Assembly: GCF_910594985.1 (NCBI RefSeq)
Contig: NZ_CAJVCE010000017.1
Span: 96,618-160,617, forward strand
Origin: Paenibacillus allorhizosphaerae
GTDB taxonomy: Bacteria > Bacillota > Bacilli > Paenibacillales > NBRC-103111
Direction: 5' to 3'
Length of the DNA stretch: 64,000 nucleotides
Shown: positions 1 through 9,407 of the stretch, one piece after another
How positions within the stretch are numbered: the first letter of the stretch is position 1
How the letters are laid out: each line of letters opens with the position of its first letter
Position numbers and translations under genes: made by a program
Notes under the pieces: generated by a model
What the model was told of the DNA's origin: nothing
What the model saw: only the letters and a program-made list of their open reading frames with translations
The model's database searches: none

Positions 1-3000
1 ACGACGATATCCACGTTTTACGACATGCTGCGCGGCCAAAACGGAGGGCTGTATAAGCTCGGCCAGCAAGAGTACACGTTCCGCGATCCGGATCAATATG
101 CGCGCGGGCCGGTGATTCAGCCGCTCATGATGTACCGGATGACGGGGGAAACGCGTTATTTGGACGCGGCCAAGACGGCGGCGGACAGCTACATCGCCAA
201 AGAGATCGATACGCCGTATTCCGGTTCCTTCAATATGAACAGCTTTTTTTACCAATACGGCAAGCTTTGGATGGAAATTTTGGAGCTGTACGAGGAAACG
301 AAAGAACCGAAATATTTGAACGCGGCCTACAAGGAAGCGAAGCGCTATGCGACGATTTTCGTGACAAGGCCTGTTCCCGGAGGCACAGTGTCCGTACCGC
401 AGCCGAATCCGTTCCGGTACAACCTTGCGAACAATTGGGATGCGGAGTCGAAGCTGCAGTACGAGCGGACGAAGCTGCCGGAGGAGCTGGAGGGCGGACG
501 GACAGCGCAGAGCTGGGTCGTATCGCCGACGGGGCTGACGTTCGAAGCGGGGCAGACGTCGTCTGCGTACCGGATGAACGCCCAGGAAGCGCCTTTCCTG
601 ATGCGGCTGTCGGCTTACACCGGCGACAAGCTGCTCGGCGATATCGCCCATAACGCGGTGATCGGCCGGTTCACGAACTACCCGGGCTATTATTACCGGG
701 GCTTCAGCACGACGATTATGGAGCCGGACTTCCCGCTGCGCGGACCGACGGAAGCGAGCTCGATTTACTATCATCACGCCCCCGGGCAGCTCGGCCAGGC
801 GATGGACTATTTGATCACGGAGCAGATGACCCGCTCCGGCTTCAACATCGATTTTCCGTCGGTATTCGAAACGGATTTCTTGTGGTTCAAATATCACGTA
901 TACGGCAGCAAGCCGGGTACATTTTACGGAAACGACAACGTCTGGTTGTGGATGCCCAAAGGCGTCATGACGACGGACAACAGCCAGATCAACTGGGTGA
1001 CCGCGGAAAGCGGCAATAAGTTTTACATCAGTCTGACGAACGAATCGCAGCAAAGCGAGAACGTGACGCTCAGCCTGAACGCCGGCCTCATCGGACTGGA
1101 TCCGGCAAGGACGTATCCGGTGACGATCATCAAGGACAGCGGCCAACCGGAGACGACGACGATGACGGGAGGGCATATCGCCACGACCGTATCGGCACGC
1201 GGCATTACGGCTATTATCGTGGACGGCGTCAACATCAGTGTCCCGCTTCACCAGGTGTCCGTTCAGGAGGATACATCGGACGCCGGCTATTTCTTCGATA
1301 CGTACAGTGCGGTGGGAGCCGTCAAAGGGATGCTGATCGTGAAGCCGGATCAAAGCTCGTATAACGCTTACGTGCAGGCTAGCACCATCGATCCGTCGAC
1401 GCTCCACTATTCGACGGACGGCGGAGCAACGTATACGGCCGTTCCGGATGCAATCTATCCGATGGAATGGTCGATCCGCGTGCCGGATACGAGCAAGACC
1501 TTTACGTATTACGTCGAGGTTAACGGGAAGCAGACGAATAAGCGGACGCTTTACTTGCCGGGCCGGGTCGGGCAAGTGCCGCAGCAGCCTCCGGTCCAGA
1601 ACGTCCCGGTCTCGATTATCATCGATAACCAGGACGCGGAAGTAACCGGCGCATGGGCGAAGAACACGACCGGTGACGATTACTACTTTGACAATTACGC
1701 CGAGGCGAAGACAGCCGGGGGAGCCGGCAACCGCATCGTGTGGAGACCTGCCGTTCCGGAGAACGGAACGTACCAAGTGTATTACAAGCTGCCGAAAGGC
1801 CAGACCTCGTGGTCTTCCGCCGCCCAATATACAGTTCATTACGCCGGCGGCGAGCAAACGTACCCGGTGGATCAACGATCGTCGGGCGGCGAGTGGACGC
1901 TGCTCGGAACGCATCCGTTCCAGGCCGGAACGGGAGGCAACGTCGAATTGACTGCGGCCGCCGCAGGCCAGCTCGTCGCCGCCGACGCGGTCATGCTGGT
2001 GAATACGAACGTCGTGCCCCAGTGGGATCACGCTCTGATCGCTTCCAACGAGCCGGTGCTGGAGCGGAATATGAGCGCGCAGCTAACGGTAACGGGCTAC
2101 TATAACACAGGGGTTCGAGGGGACATAAGCGGTACGGAAATCCGTTATTACAGCAACCGTCCGGACCTCGTAGCGATTGACGGTACCGGCAAAATTACGC
2201 TTCATACGTACGAGCCGGGGACGAACGAAATCGAGGTTTGGGCCGAGGCGGTCGTGGGCGGCGTAACGTTGACCACGCCGAGGCGCACGATCGAGGTGAA
2301 GGAGTTTGTGCAGACGCTCGACTTTATGAGCCCGGGCTATAGCGAAACGGGCGTTTGGAAGCAGAGCAGTCTGTCCGGCTTTTTCAAGCACGGCTCGCGG
2401 TACAGCGAAGAACAAGGAGCGGCCGCGACCTGGACGCCGGTACTCCATCCGGGACATTATCAAGTATCCGTCTACCGCATCGTGCGGGCGAGTGGTCCCG
2501 ACCCGAACGTGCAGCTGGAAATTCGCCATAACGGCGTCACGGACGTGACCTATCGGGACTGGAGCCAAGGCGTGACCGGATGGGTGCCGCTTGGCGTGTT
2601 CGAATTCAGCGGCGACGGCACCGAGTACGTACGGCTGACGCGGGTCACCGAAACGACGGACGGCGTGATCTATACCCAGGCGGATGCCGTGAGGTTCGAA
2701 GGCTATTCGCAGTCGGCTGTGAATTCGGTTACGTTAAGCGGACCGCCCGAATTGCAGGCCGGCGGCCCGGCCGAGACGGTTCGCGTCGAAGCGGCTTATA
2801 CCGACGGACGTACGGCCGACATTACGGGAACGGCGACCCTCAGCAGCAGCTCGCCGGAAGTCGCATCGATTACGGCGGCGGGACACATCACGCCTCTTTC
2901 CGCCGGATCGACGATGTTGAAGGCGGCCTACGGCGGCAAGGAATCATCGTATTCCTTGTCAGTCCTTCCGGCGCCGCCAGCCGAACCTGCGCTCTTGTCG

Positions 3001-3291
3001 CTCGAGCTTGTGGTGCCGAAGCGGATGAATACGCGCGCCGTCACCCGCGAGGTTCTCGTCATCGCGCGTTATGCCGACGGCACCTCGGGCGGAGTGACCG
3101 CACACTCCGCGCTCGCCAGCAGCAACCCGGCCGTCGCGTCCGTATCGCCCGGCGGCGAACTGCGCGCGGAAGCTCGGGGGACGGCGCGGATCAGCGCTTC
3201 GTTCGGCGGGAAGACGGCCGAGCAAGTGCTGACCGTCGTCGGGCCTCCGGAGGAGGAGGGCGTTCCCGGCAAGGAAAAGCCGAAGCCATAG
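1..3291 (+). CDS. Large multidomain extracellular polysaccharide-associated protein, 3' part
   Basis: The frame is open to the first base, so the true start lies outside the window; at least 1096 residues are visible. The first 320 or so residues look like an alpha-helical toroid of the kind found in glycosidases and lyases, but I cannot assign a catalytic family. A beta-sandwich region follows, then two golvesin/CBM-like domains at about residues 540-663 and 770-902, the first with the typical IDNxDAxVTGxW opening. Bacterial Ig-like (Big_2 type) segments lie around 675-770 and again at 905-1080. The tail ends in a charged, Pro/Lys-rich stretch with no sortase motif or SLH domain. It converges on the lyase gene downstream and shares a bidirectional terminator with it. 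Binding and breakdown of a polysaccharide outside the cell is inferred from the domains and neighbours; the substrate is unknown. Confidence 0.75.
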   Translation, partial: TTISTFYDMLRGQNGGLYKLGQQEYTFRDPDQYARGPVIQPLMMYRMTGETRYLDAAKTAADSYIAKEIDTPYSGSFNMNSFFYQYGKLWMEILELYEETKEPKYLNAAYKEAKRYATIFVTRPVPGGTVSVPQPNPFRYNLANNWDAESKLQYERTKLPEELEGGRTAQSWVVSPTGLTFEAGQTSSAYRMNAQEAPFLMRLSAYTGDKLLGDIAHNAVIGRFTNYPGYYYRGFSTTIMEPDFPLRGPTEASSIYYHHAPGQLGQAMDYLITEQMTRSGFNIDFPSVFETDFLWFKYHVYGSKPGTFYGNDNVWLWMPKGVMTTDNSQINWVTAESGNKFYISLTNESQQSENVTLSLNAGLIGLDPARTYPVTIIKDSGQPETTTMTGGHIATTVSARGITAIIVDGVNISVPLHQVSVQEDTSDAGYFFDTYSAVGAVKGMLIVKPDQSSYNAYVQASTIDPSTLHYSTDGGATYTAVPDAIYPMEWSIRVPDTSKTFTYYVEVNGKQTNKRTLYLPGRVGQVPQQPPVQNVPVSIIIDNQDAEVTGAWAKNTTGDDYYFDNYAEAKTAGGAGNRIVWRPAVPENGTYQVYYKLPKGQTSWSSAAQYTVHYAGGEQTYPVDQRSSGGEWTLLGTHPFQAGTGGNVELTAAAAGQLVAADAVMLVNTNVVPQWDHALIASNEPVLERNMSAQLTVTGYYNTGVRGDISGTEIRYYSNRPDLVAIDGTGKITLHTYEPGTNEIEVWAEAVVGGVTLTTPRRTIEVKEFVQTLDFMSPGYSETGVWKQSSLSGFFKHGSRYSEEQGAAATWTPVLHPGHYQVSVYRIVRASGPDPNVQLEIRHNGVTDVTYRDWSQGVTGWVPLGVFEFSGDGTEYVRLTRVTETTDGVIYTQADAVRFEGYSQSAVNSVTLSGPPELQAGGPAETVRVEAAYTDGRTADITGTATLSSSSPEVASITAAGHITPLSAGSTMLKAAYGGKESSYSLSVLPAPPAEPALLSLELVVPKRMNTRAVTREVLVIARYADGTSGGVTAHSALASSNPAVASVSPGGELRAEARGTARISASFGGKTAEQVLTVVGPPEEEGVPGKEKPKP

Positions 3292-3337
3292 CAGGGCGGA
3301 CGGAGCATAACGGTTTTCCGGCGCAAAGATCTGCATG

Positions 3338-3383
3338 AAAAAAAACGGAGCTTCTGCAATGCTGCAGTCGCTCCGTTTTTTTT
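3338..3383. terminator. Bidirectional Rho-independent terminator
   Basis: A hairpin with arms CGGAG/CTCCG and an inner TGCA/TGCA pairing is flanked by eight A on the left and eight T on the right. It can therefore stop transcription of the plus-strand gene ending at 3291 and of the minus-strand lyase gene ending at 3527. Confidence 0.85.
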
Positions 3384-3526
3384 CATTGCGCATTATACAC
3401 CTGTTTGAAGTCCTTAAGACAATCTGACACGGCTCTGATGAGGTCTCATGAAGCAACGTCCCGGCCGGAAATCCGATGCGCTTCCGGCAGATGCCTGCCG
3501 CCTAGGCAGAAAAGATGCTTACGAAT

Positions 3527-6500
3527 TTACGGCTGCCCGGAAAGCCGGTTCGCGTCCCGGAGCAGGACGTCGGCCGCCTGCTCGGCAATATGCTTCCCGC
3601 GTTGCGCCTCTACTTCGCCAGCGAAGCTGTTCCATTGGCCGTTCTCCAGCTTCTTCTGCAAGCTGACCGAAATGCCTCCGTTATCAATCCAGCCATTTGC
3701 CGTGAACCGGGCGACCAGCTCCTGCAGTGAAACGCGACTCGTTTCGACCGTAAACGGAACAGCAACGCTCCGGGTATTGCCCGCCAAATCCGCAGCCGAT
3801 ACGTTCAGCGTATGCGGGCCCAGCGGCAAAGTATAAAGCGGGATGAGCGCTCCCGGCTGAACGGGTTTGCCGTCCAGCGTAACGACCGTTTTACCGGCGT
3901 CCGGTCCGGATACGGTATCCTCGATAGTGAGCTGGATGGTCAAATCCTTGGAGTCGGCGTAGCTTCCGTTTTCCACGGGTTGCGCAGACCTGATGACGGG
4001 CCCGGTCGCGTCGCGCCGGATGTCGATGGTCTGTTCCTCCTCCGCGTTACCTTCCGCATCTTGAGAGTAATAATGGAAAGTGAATGACCCATCCCGGGTG
4101 ATGGCGACAGGGCCGGTATACGGGATCCAGCCGCTGCCCGGATCATACGTAGACTGAGTAACGGATGGAGCCGCATAGGTCGCATCCGTAACCGTCAGCT
4201 TGTAATAGGTCGAAGCGGTTACGGTGGAATTGTCGGAAGCTTGAAGCTTCACGGTTACCGTGTCCGTATACCAGCCGTTCCGCTGCGTCCCTTCCAAGGT
4301 CGCTGTCGTTACCGGCGGCACGACATCTTTCACCTTGCTGAAATCGATCCGGAAGGTCGGCACATTTTCGAACGTCCGCTTCGGTCTAAGCAGCTCCGAC
4401 GTTTTACCGTCCTTGATCGATAACGTATGATCCGACGCCATCACGATATAGGTCAGCCCTCCGCGCCGTTCCACGCGGTCGATCTGGAACATTTCACTCA
4501 TCCCTTGCTGCTCTTTGATCCCGGACGGGTACGTGCCGTTGCTGTTAGGAACGACCTTGTACATGCCGAAATTCAGCGACATCCATTTTCCTTTCAATGC
4601 ATCTCCTTCGGGGAGCGGCGCCGGCGTGATCAACGCGTCGACGTCTGCTCCTTCCGCTTTGCGCACGGCGCCTGTAATGGTTCCGCTGTAGGCTGGAGTC
4701 TCCATCGACAGCGTGTCGCCACCATAGCGGAAGCTGCTTCCCGCAATCAGATACGGCGTCGAAGCGCCGCCGCTTCGCTTAGATGCGATGCCGATGCGGC
4801 CATTCAGCGCGTAGCCGTCCCCAGCGGTGGCAAACGGCCGATCCGCCGCCGTGCTTCCGGTAATACCGACTGCGTTCAAATTGACGAGAACGACATCTTC
4901 CCGCCCGTCCTTAAATTTGACGGAAAGTGCCAAATGCTCCGGATTGTTCTCCTGCAGCGGAAGCTTCTCTATGCTTGCGATAGCCGATTCGTCGTTCAGC
5001 GGCTCAATGACGCTGACGAACAAGCTGTCCAGCTTGGCGGCAGGAACGTTCGGAACAGCAGAGCCGTTGTAAATTTCAAATTCAAAGATAGTCGGCGTGT
5101 TCGAGGCCTCAGCCATGAGCAATCGGACATATCTTGCCGTGAAGGTTCCATCTAACTCAACGTTCGTCACCGTATTGGTCGTCCCGGACGATTTGGTGCC
5201 GGTCTTGGCATCGTTCCACGATACTCCATCGTTGGAATACTGAATTTTATAGCCGGTGATCCTGCTTTGATACTCGCGGATCGTCACCTTGTTAAAGGCT
5301 TGAGGCTGCCCCAAATCCACCGTAAGCCATTGGTTGCCGGAGGTGCCGCTTGCGGCGCTCCAACGCGTTCCTTCGTCGCCGTCGACCGCTTTGTCCGCTG
5401 AATAACTGGCACTCCATGTACTGCTAGCCGTCACCGTCTTGCCTTGCGCAAGATTGGAGCTGCTGTTACTTTGCTCCTCTGCGCCTCTTTTGACGATTAA
5501 CGAAGGGCGCCAATATTCGTAAATATTGTCGGAAGTCGCGGATGTGCGCGTGGAATAAGGACTTTTGCCAAGGTACACCTGGTTCGTGCCGTCATCGACC
5601 ATCAAAATGCGCGTTCCGAGCGCGCCGCCATTCGCATCGCGGTAGGTGACGTCCCAGTTGCCCGGAGATTTGGCCGTGCTCACCTCGCGAAACATCCCGT
5701 ACCAGTTGCGGTTATCCGATTCTTTGACCGGATCGGTCCACGTCACGTTATCCGGAAGAAGCGGGTAGGGCTTTTCAATTTTTTGCAGCGGAAATCCGGC
5801 TTGAGCCGTTTCATCGAACTGCGTAGAGCCGTGTAAAAAGTATTCATGCGTGCTGCCGCCCGTCACTTTGAACAAATCGATCAAGTAAGGATGTGCGGGA
5901 TCGATCGTATTGAGGATGTTCATGCGCTGGTACCGGTCTACTTTTCCCGGATACGGCAACTTGCTGTATACTTCGGAGGCCTCAATGCCGTTCAACCCGG
6001 GTTCGTACAAAGAAACAATCCCTTGAGTGAATAAGTGGCCTGTGTTGCCTGCGCCTTGGTCGTTGCCGCGGAATTGATTGGCGCCGTCTACGACGACCGT
6101 GTTGTCGGCAAGCGTGCTTCTCGTAAAGTTGCGGGCCGCATTCCGCGAATAGCGGATGCCTCCCAGCAGCTCCTTCCCGAAGCCGAACAACGCGGTTGAC
6201 AAGACGTTCGGATGGACGTGATTCGCTTTGTCGTTAAAATGAAGGTTGAGCTGGGTTTGCTGTTCGCCCGCGCCGTCTCCGAGCATGATGTGGCCGTAGG
6301 CCGGCAATATTTGTGAATGGGTTTCCGTTCTTTTGGAGGCTCCGCCTTTCGTCGTATCGTCGAACGGCGGCAAATCGCCGTCCGGGAACGCCATCGTTTT
6401 TTGCGCTTCCTTCGCTTTGGCAAGGAAGGCGAGGTGCGATTTGATTTTTTGTTCCAGCCCTCTAAGGAAATCGGTATCCGCTTGGTAAACTTGGAAGTAG

Positions 6501-7594
6501 TAGTTTACTTGAACGGCGATGCCGTAGTTCGTGTTCGCGTAGCCGCTGTGATAGGAGAACGATTCCGGAAACATGCCGTCCCGCTTGAAATTGTCGCCTA
6601 CCGTAATGTCCAAGTATTGATCCAGCCACTCCATATATTCCGGTTTTTTGGTCAACACGGCCACCTTCGCGATCGCATCCACCGCGCCGGAAAGATTCGT
6701 AACCGTATGAACCTTCATGGACTGGTAGTTAATGAGCCACTCGGTAATATTCAGGAACAGGTCGTTCTGAATATGCTCCCTGACGTTATACCCCTTTTCC
6801 TGCGAGAGTTGGATGAGAGCCTGGCTGTTGTAAATCCGGTCGAAAGCATAAATTTCGCCGGAATGCATCTCATGGGCGACGCCGTTATGATCGCTTACTC
6901 GCTGAATGTCGGTGTTGTAATAGTCGGCAATGTTGTCGGCGCTAATCAAGGTTGCATTATTTTTGCCCGTCATGAAAAAATCAGGTACCGCCGTCGCCCA
7001 GGCGTCGAGAGCCATCGCCACGCGGCGCGCGTATTTTTCGTCGCCGGTCACCAAGTAAGCGGTTGCAATAACGGGGAGATTGCGCATCATGAAGTTTGTT
7101 TTTTCGTAGTCGATTCTTGTCTGCACGTACCACTGTTTCCCGCCGTATTCGATATAGGCTACATCAACGGTTTTTCCGCTCATGACCTTAATTTGCTTGT
7201 ATTTGTAAGGGTATTCGTCGCTTGGCAGCACGAGCCCCTTCTGCGTCATGATGTGATCGGGGTCGGCCGGATTCCACACCCAGCTGTCGTTATCGCTGCC
7301 GTCCGGGGCGCTGAACCCATCGGTTCGCGGCGACTGCTTTGGCACAAGACCGAGCCATTGTGCTTCCGAGTAAGTTGCAAGGAGCACATCCGCCTTGGCG
7401 ACGGCCGTTTGTTTCTCCGACTCGCTCGGCGGGAAATAGGGGCGTTCTATCGCGGCGGGGGAAACCGGCGGTTCCTCTCCCGCTGCCGATACGGACGACG
7501 CAGGAATCAAACCGGGTCCCCCTGCATGGAACAATAATTGTAGTAATAAAGCCGCTGCCGTCACTTGGGACCATAACTTTCGATGGTTTCGCAT
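3527..7594 (-). CDS. Secreted heparinase II/III-type polysaccharide lyase with discoidin, OmpL47-like and FIMAH domains
   Basis: A 1355-residue exported enzyme. I chose the ATG at 7594 because AAGGAGTG lies 9 bases upstream and a signal peptide (positive start, Ala/Leu core, cleavage near SVSA-AGEE, residue 38) follows directly; an upstream ATG at 7672 lacks these. Residues 60-430 form an alpha-toroid of alginate-lyase/heparinase type and about 460-720 the start of the heparinase II/III beta domain. An F5/8 type C (discoidin) domain occupies about 708-845 and appears inserted inside that beta domain. After it come the remaining beta strands, an OmpL47-like domain (1090-1195), an Ig-like domain (1195-1285) and a C-terminal FIMAH-like domain. 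It probably cleaves an acidic (uronic acid containing) polysaccharide at the cell surface; the exact substrate cannot be read from sequence. It is divergent from the solute-binding lipoprotein gene. Confidence 0.85.
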   Translation of the reverse strand: MRNHRKLWSQVTAAALLLQLLFHAGGPGLIPASSVSAAGEEPPVSPAAIERPYFPPSESEKQTAVAKADVLLATYSEAQWLGLVPKQSPRTDGFSAPDGSDNDSWVWNPADPDHIMTQKGLVLPSDEYPYKYKQIKVMSGKTVDVAYIEYGGKQWYVQTRIDYEKTNFMMRNLPVIATAYLVTGDEKYARRVAMALDAWATAVPDFFMTGKNNATLISADNIADYYNTDIQRVSDHNGVAHEMHSGEIYAFDRIYNSQALIQLSQEKGYNVREHIQNDLFLNITEWLINYQSMKVHTVTNLSGAVDAIAKVAVLTKKPEYMEWLDQYLDITVGDNFKRDGMFPESFSYHSGYANTNYGIAVQVNYYFQVYQADTDFLRGLEQKIKSHLAFLAKAKEAQKTMAFPDGDLPPFDDTTKGGASKRTETHSQILPAYGHIMLGDGAGEQQTQLNLHFNDKANHVHPNVLSTALFGFGKELLGGIRYSRNAARNFTRSTLADNTVVVDGANQFRGNDQGAGNTGHLFTQGIVSLYEPGLNGIEASEVYSKLPYPGKVDRYQRMNILNTIDPAHPYLIDLFKVTGGSTHEYFLHGSTQFDETAQAGFPLQKIEKPYPLLPDNVTWTDPVKESDNRNWYGMFREVSTAKSPGNWDVTYRDANGGALGTRILMVDDGTNQVYLGKSPYSTRTSATSDNIYEYWRPSLIVKRGAEEQSNSSSNLAQGKTVTASSTWSASYSADKAVDGDEGTRWSAASGTSGNQWLTVDLGQPQAFNKVTIREYQSRITGYKIQYSNDGVSWNDAKTGTKSSGTTNTVTNVELDGTFTARYVRLLMAEASNTPTIFEFEIYNGSAVPNVPAAKLDSLFVSVIEPLNDESAIASIEKLPLQENNPEHLALSVKFKDGREDVVLVNLNAVGITGSTAADRPFATAGDGYALNGRIGIASKRSGGASTPYLIAGSSFRYGGDTLSMETPAYSGTITGAVRKAEGADVDALITPAPLPEGDALKGKWMSLNFGMYKVVPNSNGTYPSGIKEQQGMSEMFQIDRVERRGGLTYIVMASDHTLSIKDGKTSELLRPKRTFENVPTFRIDFSKVKDVVPPVTTATLEGTQRNGWYTDTVTVKLQASDNSTVTASTYYKLTVTDATYAAPSVTQSTYDPGSGWIPYTGPVAITRDGSFTFHYYSQDAEGNAEEEQTIDIRRDATGPVIRSAQPVENGSYADSKDLTIQLTIEDTVSGPDAGKTVVTLDGKPVQPGALIPLYTLPLGPHTLNVSAADLAGNTRSVAVPFTVETSRVSLQELVARFTANGWIDNGGISVSLQKKLENGQWNSFAGEVEAQRGKHIAEQAADVLLRDANRLSGQP

Positions 7595-7830
7595 GGGATT
7601 GTCACTCCTTTTGAAATGGGTTATTGGAATGTTGGAGACCCTTCGCTCCCGCATTCCCGTTCCTGCCTCCAAGAATCACCCCTTTCAAGAAATTCGATGA
7701 GTCGGAAATAATTTCATGCAGAACGTATCGTACCATTGCATAACGCGGATCAACATGTTCGTGCTTAACTTTTATTAAAAGAAAATTAACTTGTTCGAAG
7801 CGAAATCGGCCATGTCTTTATAAAAAAACG

Positions 7831-7859
7831 TTGAAATAATGAGGAGTGGGCTTTAAAAT
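7831..7859 (+). promoter_or_regulatory. Sigma-A promoter for the solute-binding protein cluster
   Basis: TTGAAA at 7831-7836 and TAAAAT at 7854-7859 are separated by 17 bases, giving a near-consensus promoter. Transcription would begin near 7866, a few bases before the first palindrome. Confidence 0.75.
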
Positions 7860-7863
7860 TAAA

Positions 7864-7951
7864 ATATACAAGAACAAAGTTCTTTATTTCAGAACATCAC
7901 TTTATGAATATACAAGAACTTTGTTCTGTAATTAAGAACAAACGGAAGGGG
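7864..7951 (+). promoter_or_regulatory. Tandem operator: two 44-base repeats with AGAAC palindromes
   Basis: ATATACAAGAAC occurs at 7864 and again 44 bases later at 7908. Each copy opens a 13-base palindrome (AGAACAAAGTTCT at 7871-7883, AGAACTTTGTTCT at 7915-7927), and each is followed 20 bases after the start of the palindrome by a further AGAACA half-site (7891 and 7935). The array lies at the predicted transcription start, a position typical of repressor binding. The regulator is unknown. Confidence 0.6.
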
Positions 7952-8022
7952 CGATGTAACCGGGATTCGAATCATTTATGGGCAACGGCATTAACATACA
8001 TACACAAGGGGAGGGTATATCC

Positions 8023-9363
8023 ATGGTTGTTGCGTTCACGGGTTACAAGAAAGCTGCAATGCTTGCGTCTCTTACCGTTCTGATTGGCGCATCCGCAGGA
8101 TGCTCCGGAGGGAGCGGGACGAATGGGCCGGCGAATCCGGGGAGCAGTGCCAAGGAGGCTGCGCCGCCGTCGAATGAACCGGTGGAAATTACGATCCGTA
8201 CCGGTACGGCGGACGAAGAGTTCAACCGTACCGTCAGGGAGCCTTTAAAAAAGAAATTTCCGAACGTGACCATAACCAAAGTCGGCTATGATCAAAAACT
8301 TCAGGAATTGATCGCCGCAAATAAACTTCCGGACATGATGCAACAGGCTTATACGAACATGGACGAGATTATCGACATCGATTACGCGATGAATCTGGAT
8401 GAGATGGTCAAAAAATACAATGTCGATTTGAACCGGTTCAATCCGGATATTGTGAAGGTCATTCGGTCCGCTTCCGTCGGCAAAAACGAGCTGCTGCTCT
8501 ATCCGTTTCTCGTACAGCCTTTCGTACTGCACTATAATAAAGGGATTTTCGATAAATTCGGAGTGGAATATCCGAAGGCGGGCAACACGTGGGACGATTT
8601 GATCGAGCTGTCCAAAAAGCTGTCCCGATCGCAGGACGGTGTCAATTACCGCGGACTGGATGCCGGCCTCAGCGTCAACCGGATGCAACTGCAGCTTTCC
8701 CTGCCTTACGTCGACGCCAAAACAGGCAAGTCGCTCGTCGGGTCCCACCCGGGCTGGACGAGATTTTTCCAGACGTACCAGGCCGTCTACAGCGTACCGG
8801 GCAACTTCCCCGAAGGCGCAAAATACGGCGACGGCAGCAAGGCGTTTCTGGAAACGAAAAATCTGGCCATGTACCCTCACATCGTTTTCCTGATGAACGC
8901 CCCGTATGAGAAGGCGGCAAAAGAGGGACTGAGCATGGGGATTACGACTTACCCGTCCTTCAAAGATAAACCGGGGGTCGGCAGCGGACTGTTCGGGGGC
9001 GGCTGGGCGATCTCGAAGCAGACGAAGCATAAGGATTTGGCGTTCCAGATGGCGATGCACTTGGCTTCGGATGAGGTACAGACGGAGCTGGCCAAAATCG
9101 GCGTCGTCACCCCGCTGAAAAATCCGGAAGTGCAAAAGAAGCTGTACGAAGGATATGAGTTTGCCAAGGGTATGGATTTGAGCGTCATCTTCAAAACGAC
9201 CGTCGCTCCGCCGTACGAAAAAACGAAGTATGACGGCAAAGCGCAGCCAATCGTAAATTCGAGCGTGCAAAACGTGTTCAAGAGCGGAGCCGATATCAAT
9301 ACGATCATGCGCGAGATCGATGAGAAGATCAACAAAATGGTGGAAGAAGAAAAGAAAAAATAG
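8023..9363 (+). CDS. Family 1 extracellular solute-binding lipoprotein (orphan)
   Basis: A 446-residue binding protein of the ABC sugar-importer type. The ATG at 8023 is preferred over 7978 because it follows AAGGGGAGG and starts a lipoprotein signal ending in SAGC, with Cys27 as lipid anchor. The body has the family 1 fold, including a YNKGIFDKFGVEYPK segment and a lysine/glutamate-rich C-terminus. It is clearly paralogous to the binding proteins at 49072-50397 and 54899-56239, which share the YNKxIFDxFGVxYPKxGxTW block. No permease or ATPase gene accompanies it, so it either uses permeases encoded elsewhere or acts as a sugar sensor. It leads a cluster with the sialidase-like and beta-helix genes. 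Confidence 0.85.
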   Translation: MVVAFTGYKKAAMLASLTVLIGASAGCSGGSGTNGPANPGSSAKEAAPPSNEPVEITIRTGTADEEFNRTVREPLKKKFPNVTITKVGYDQKLQELIAANKLPDMMQQAYTNMDEIIDIDYAMNLDEMVKKYNVDLNRFNPDIVKVIRSASVGKNELLLYPFLVQPFVLHYNKGIFDKFGVEYPKAGNTWDDLIELSKKLSRSQDGVNYRGLDAGLSVNRMQLQLSLPYVDAKTGKSLVGSHPGWTRFFQTYQAVYSVPGNFPEGAKYGDGSKAFLETKNLAMYPHIVFLMNAPYEKAAKEGLSMGITTYPSFKDKPGVGSGLFGGGWAISKQTKHKDLAFQMAMHLASDEVQTELAKIGVVTPLKNPEVQKKLYEGYEFAKGMDLSVIFKTTVAPPYEKTKYDGKAQPIVNSSVQNVFKSGADINTIMREIDEKINKMVEEEKKK

Positions 9364-9407
9364 CTACGCAGCTCGTGCAAACAGCTGCGCACGGAGGGTT
9401 GTAAATC

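Larger units (their letters stand above)
7595..8022. other. Divergent control region between lyase and solute-binding protein genes
   Basis: This 428-base AT-rich stretch holds no convincing gene. It contains a strong plus-strand promoter at 7831-7859 and a degenerate 44-base tandem repeat with two palindromes just downstream of it. The ribosome binding site of the plus-strand gene (AAGGGGAGG) lies at 8006-8014. Confidence 0.7.

Noticed and set aside
6317..7537. A 406-residue frame on the plus strand opposite the lyase gene
   Set aside because: It lies wholly inside the lyase gene, which has a clear signal peptide and known domains; the antisense translation has no recognisable domain or ribosome binding site.
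7871..7927. LexA boxes in front of the solute-binding protein gene
   Set aside because: The GAAC and GTTC halves are three bases apart, not four as in the Gram-positive LexA box, so another regulator is more likely.
8245..9270. A 341-residue minus-strand frame opposite the first binding protein
   Set aside because: It mirrors the coding frame of a recognised lipoprotein and has no start signal.
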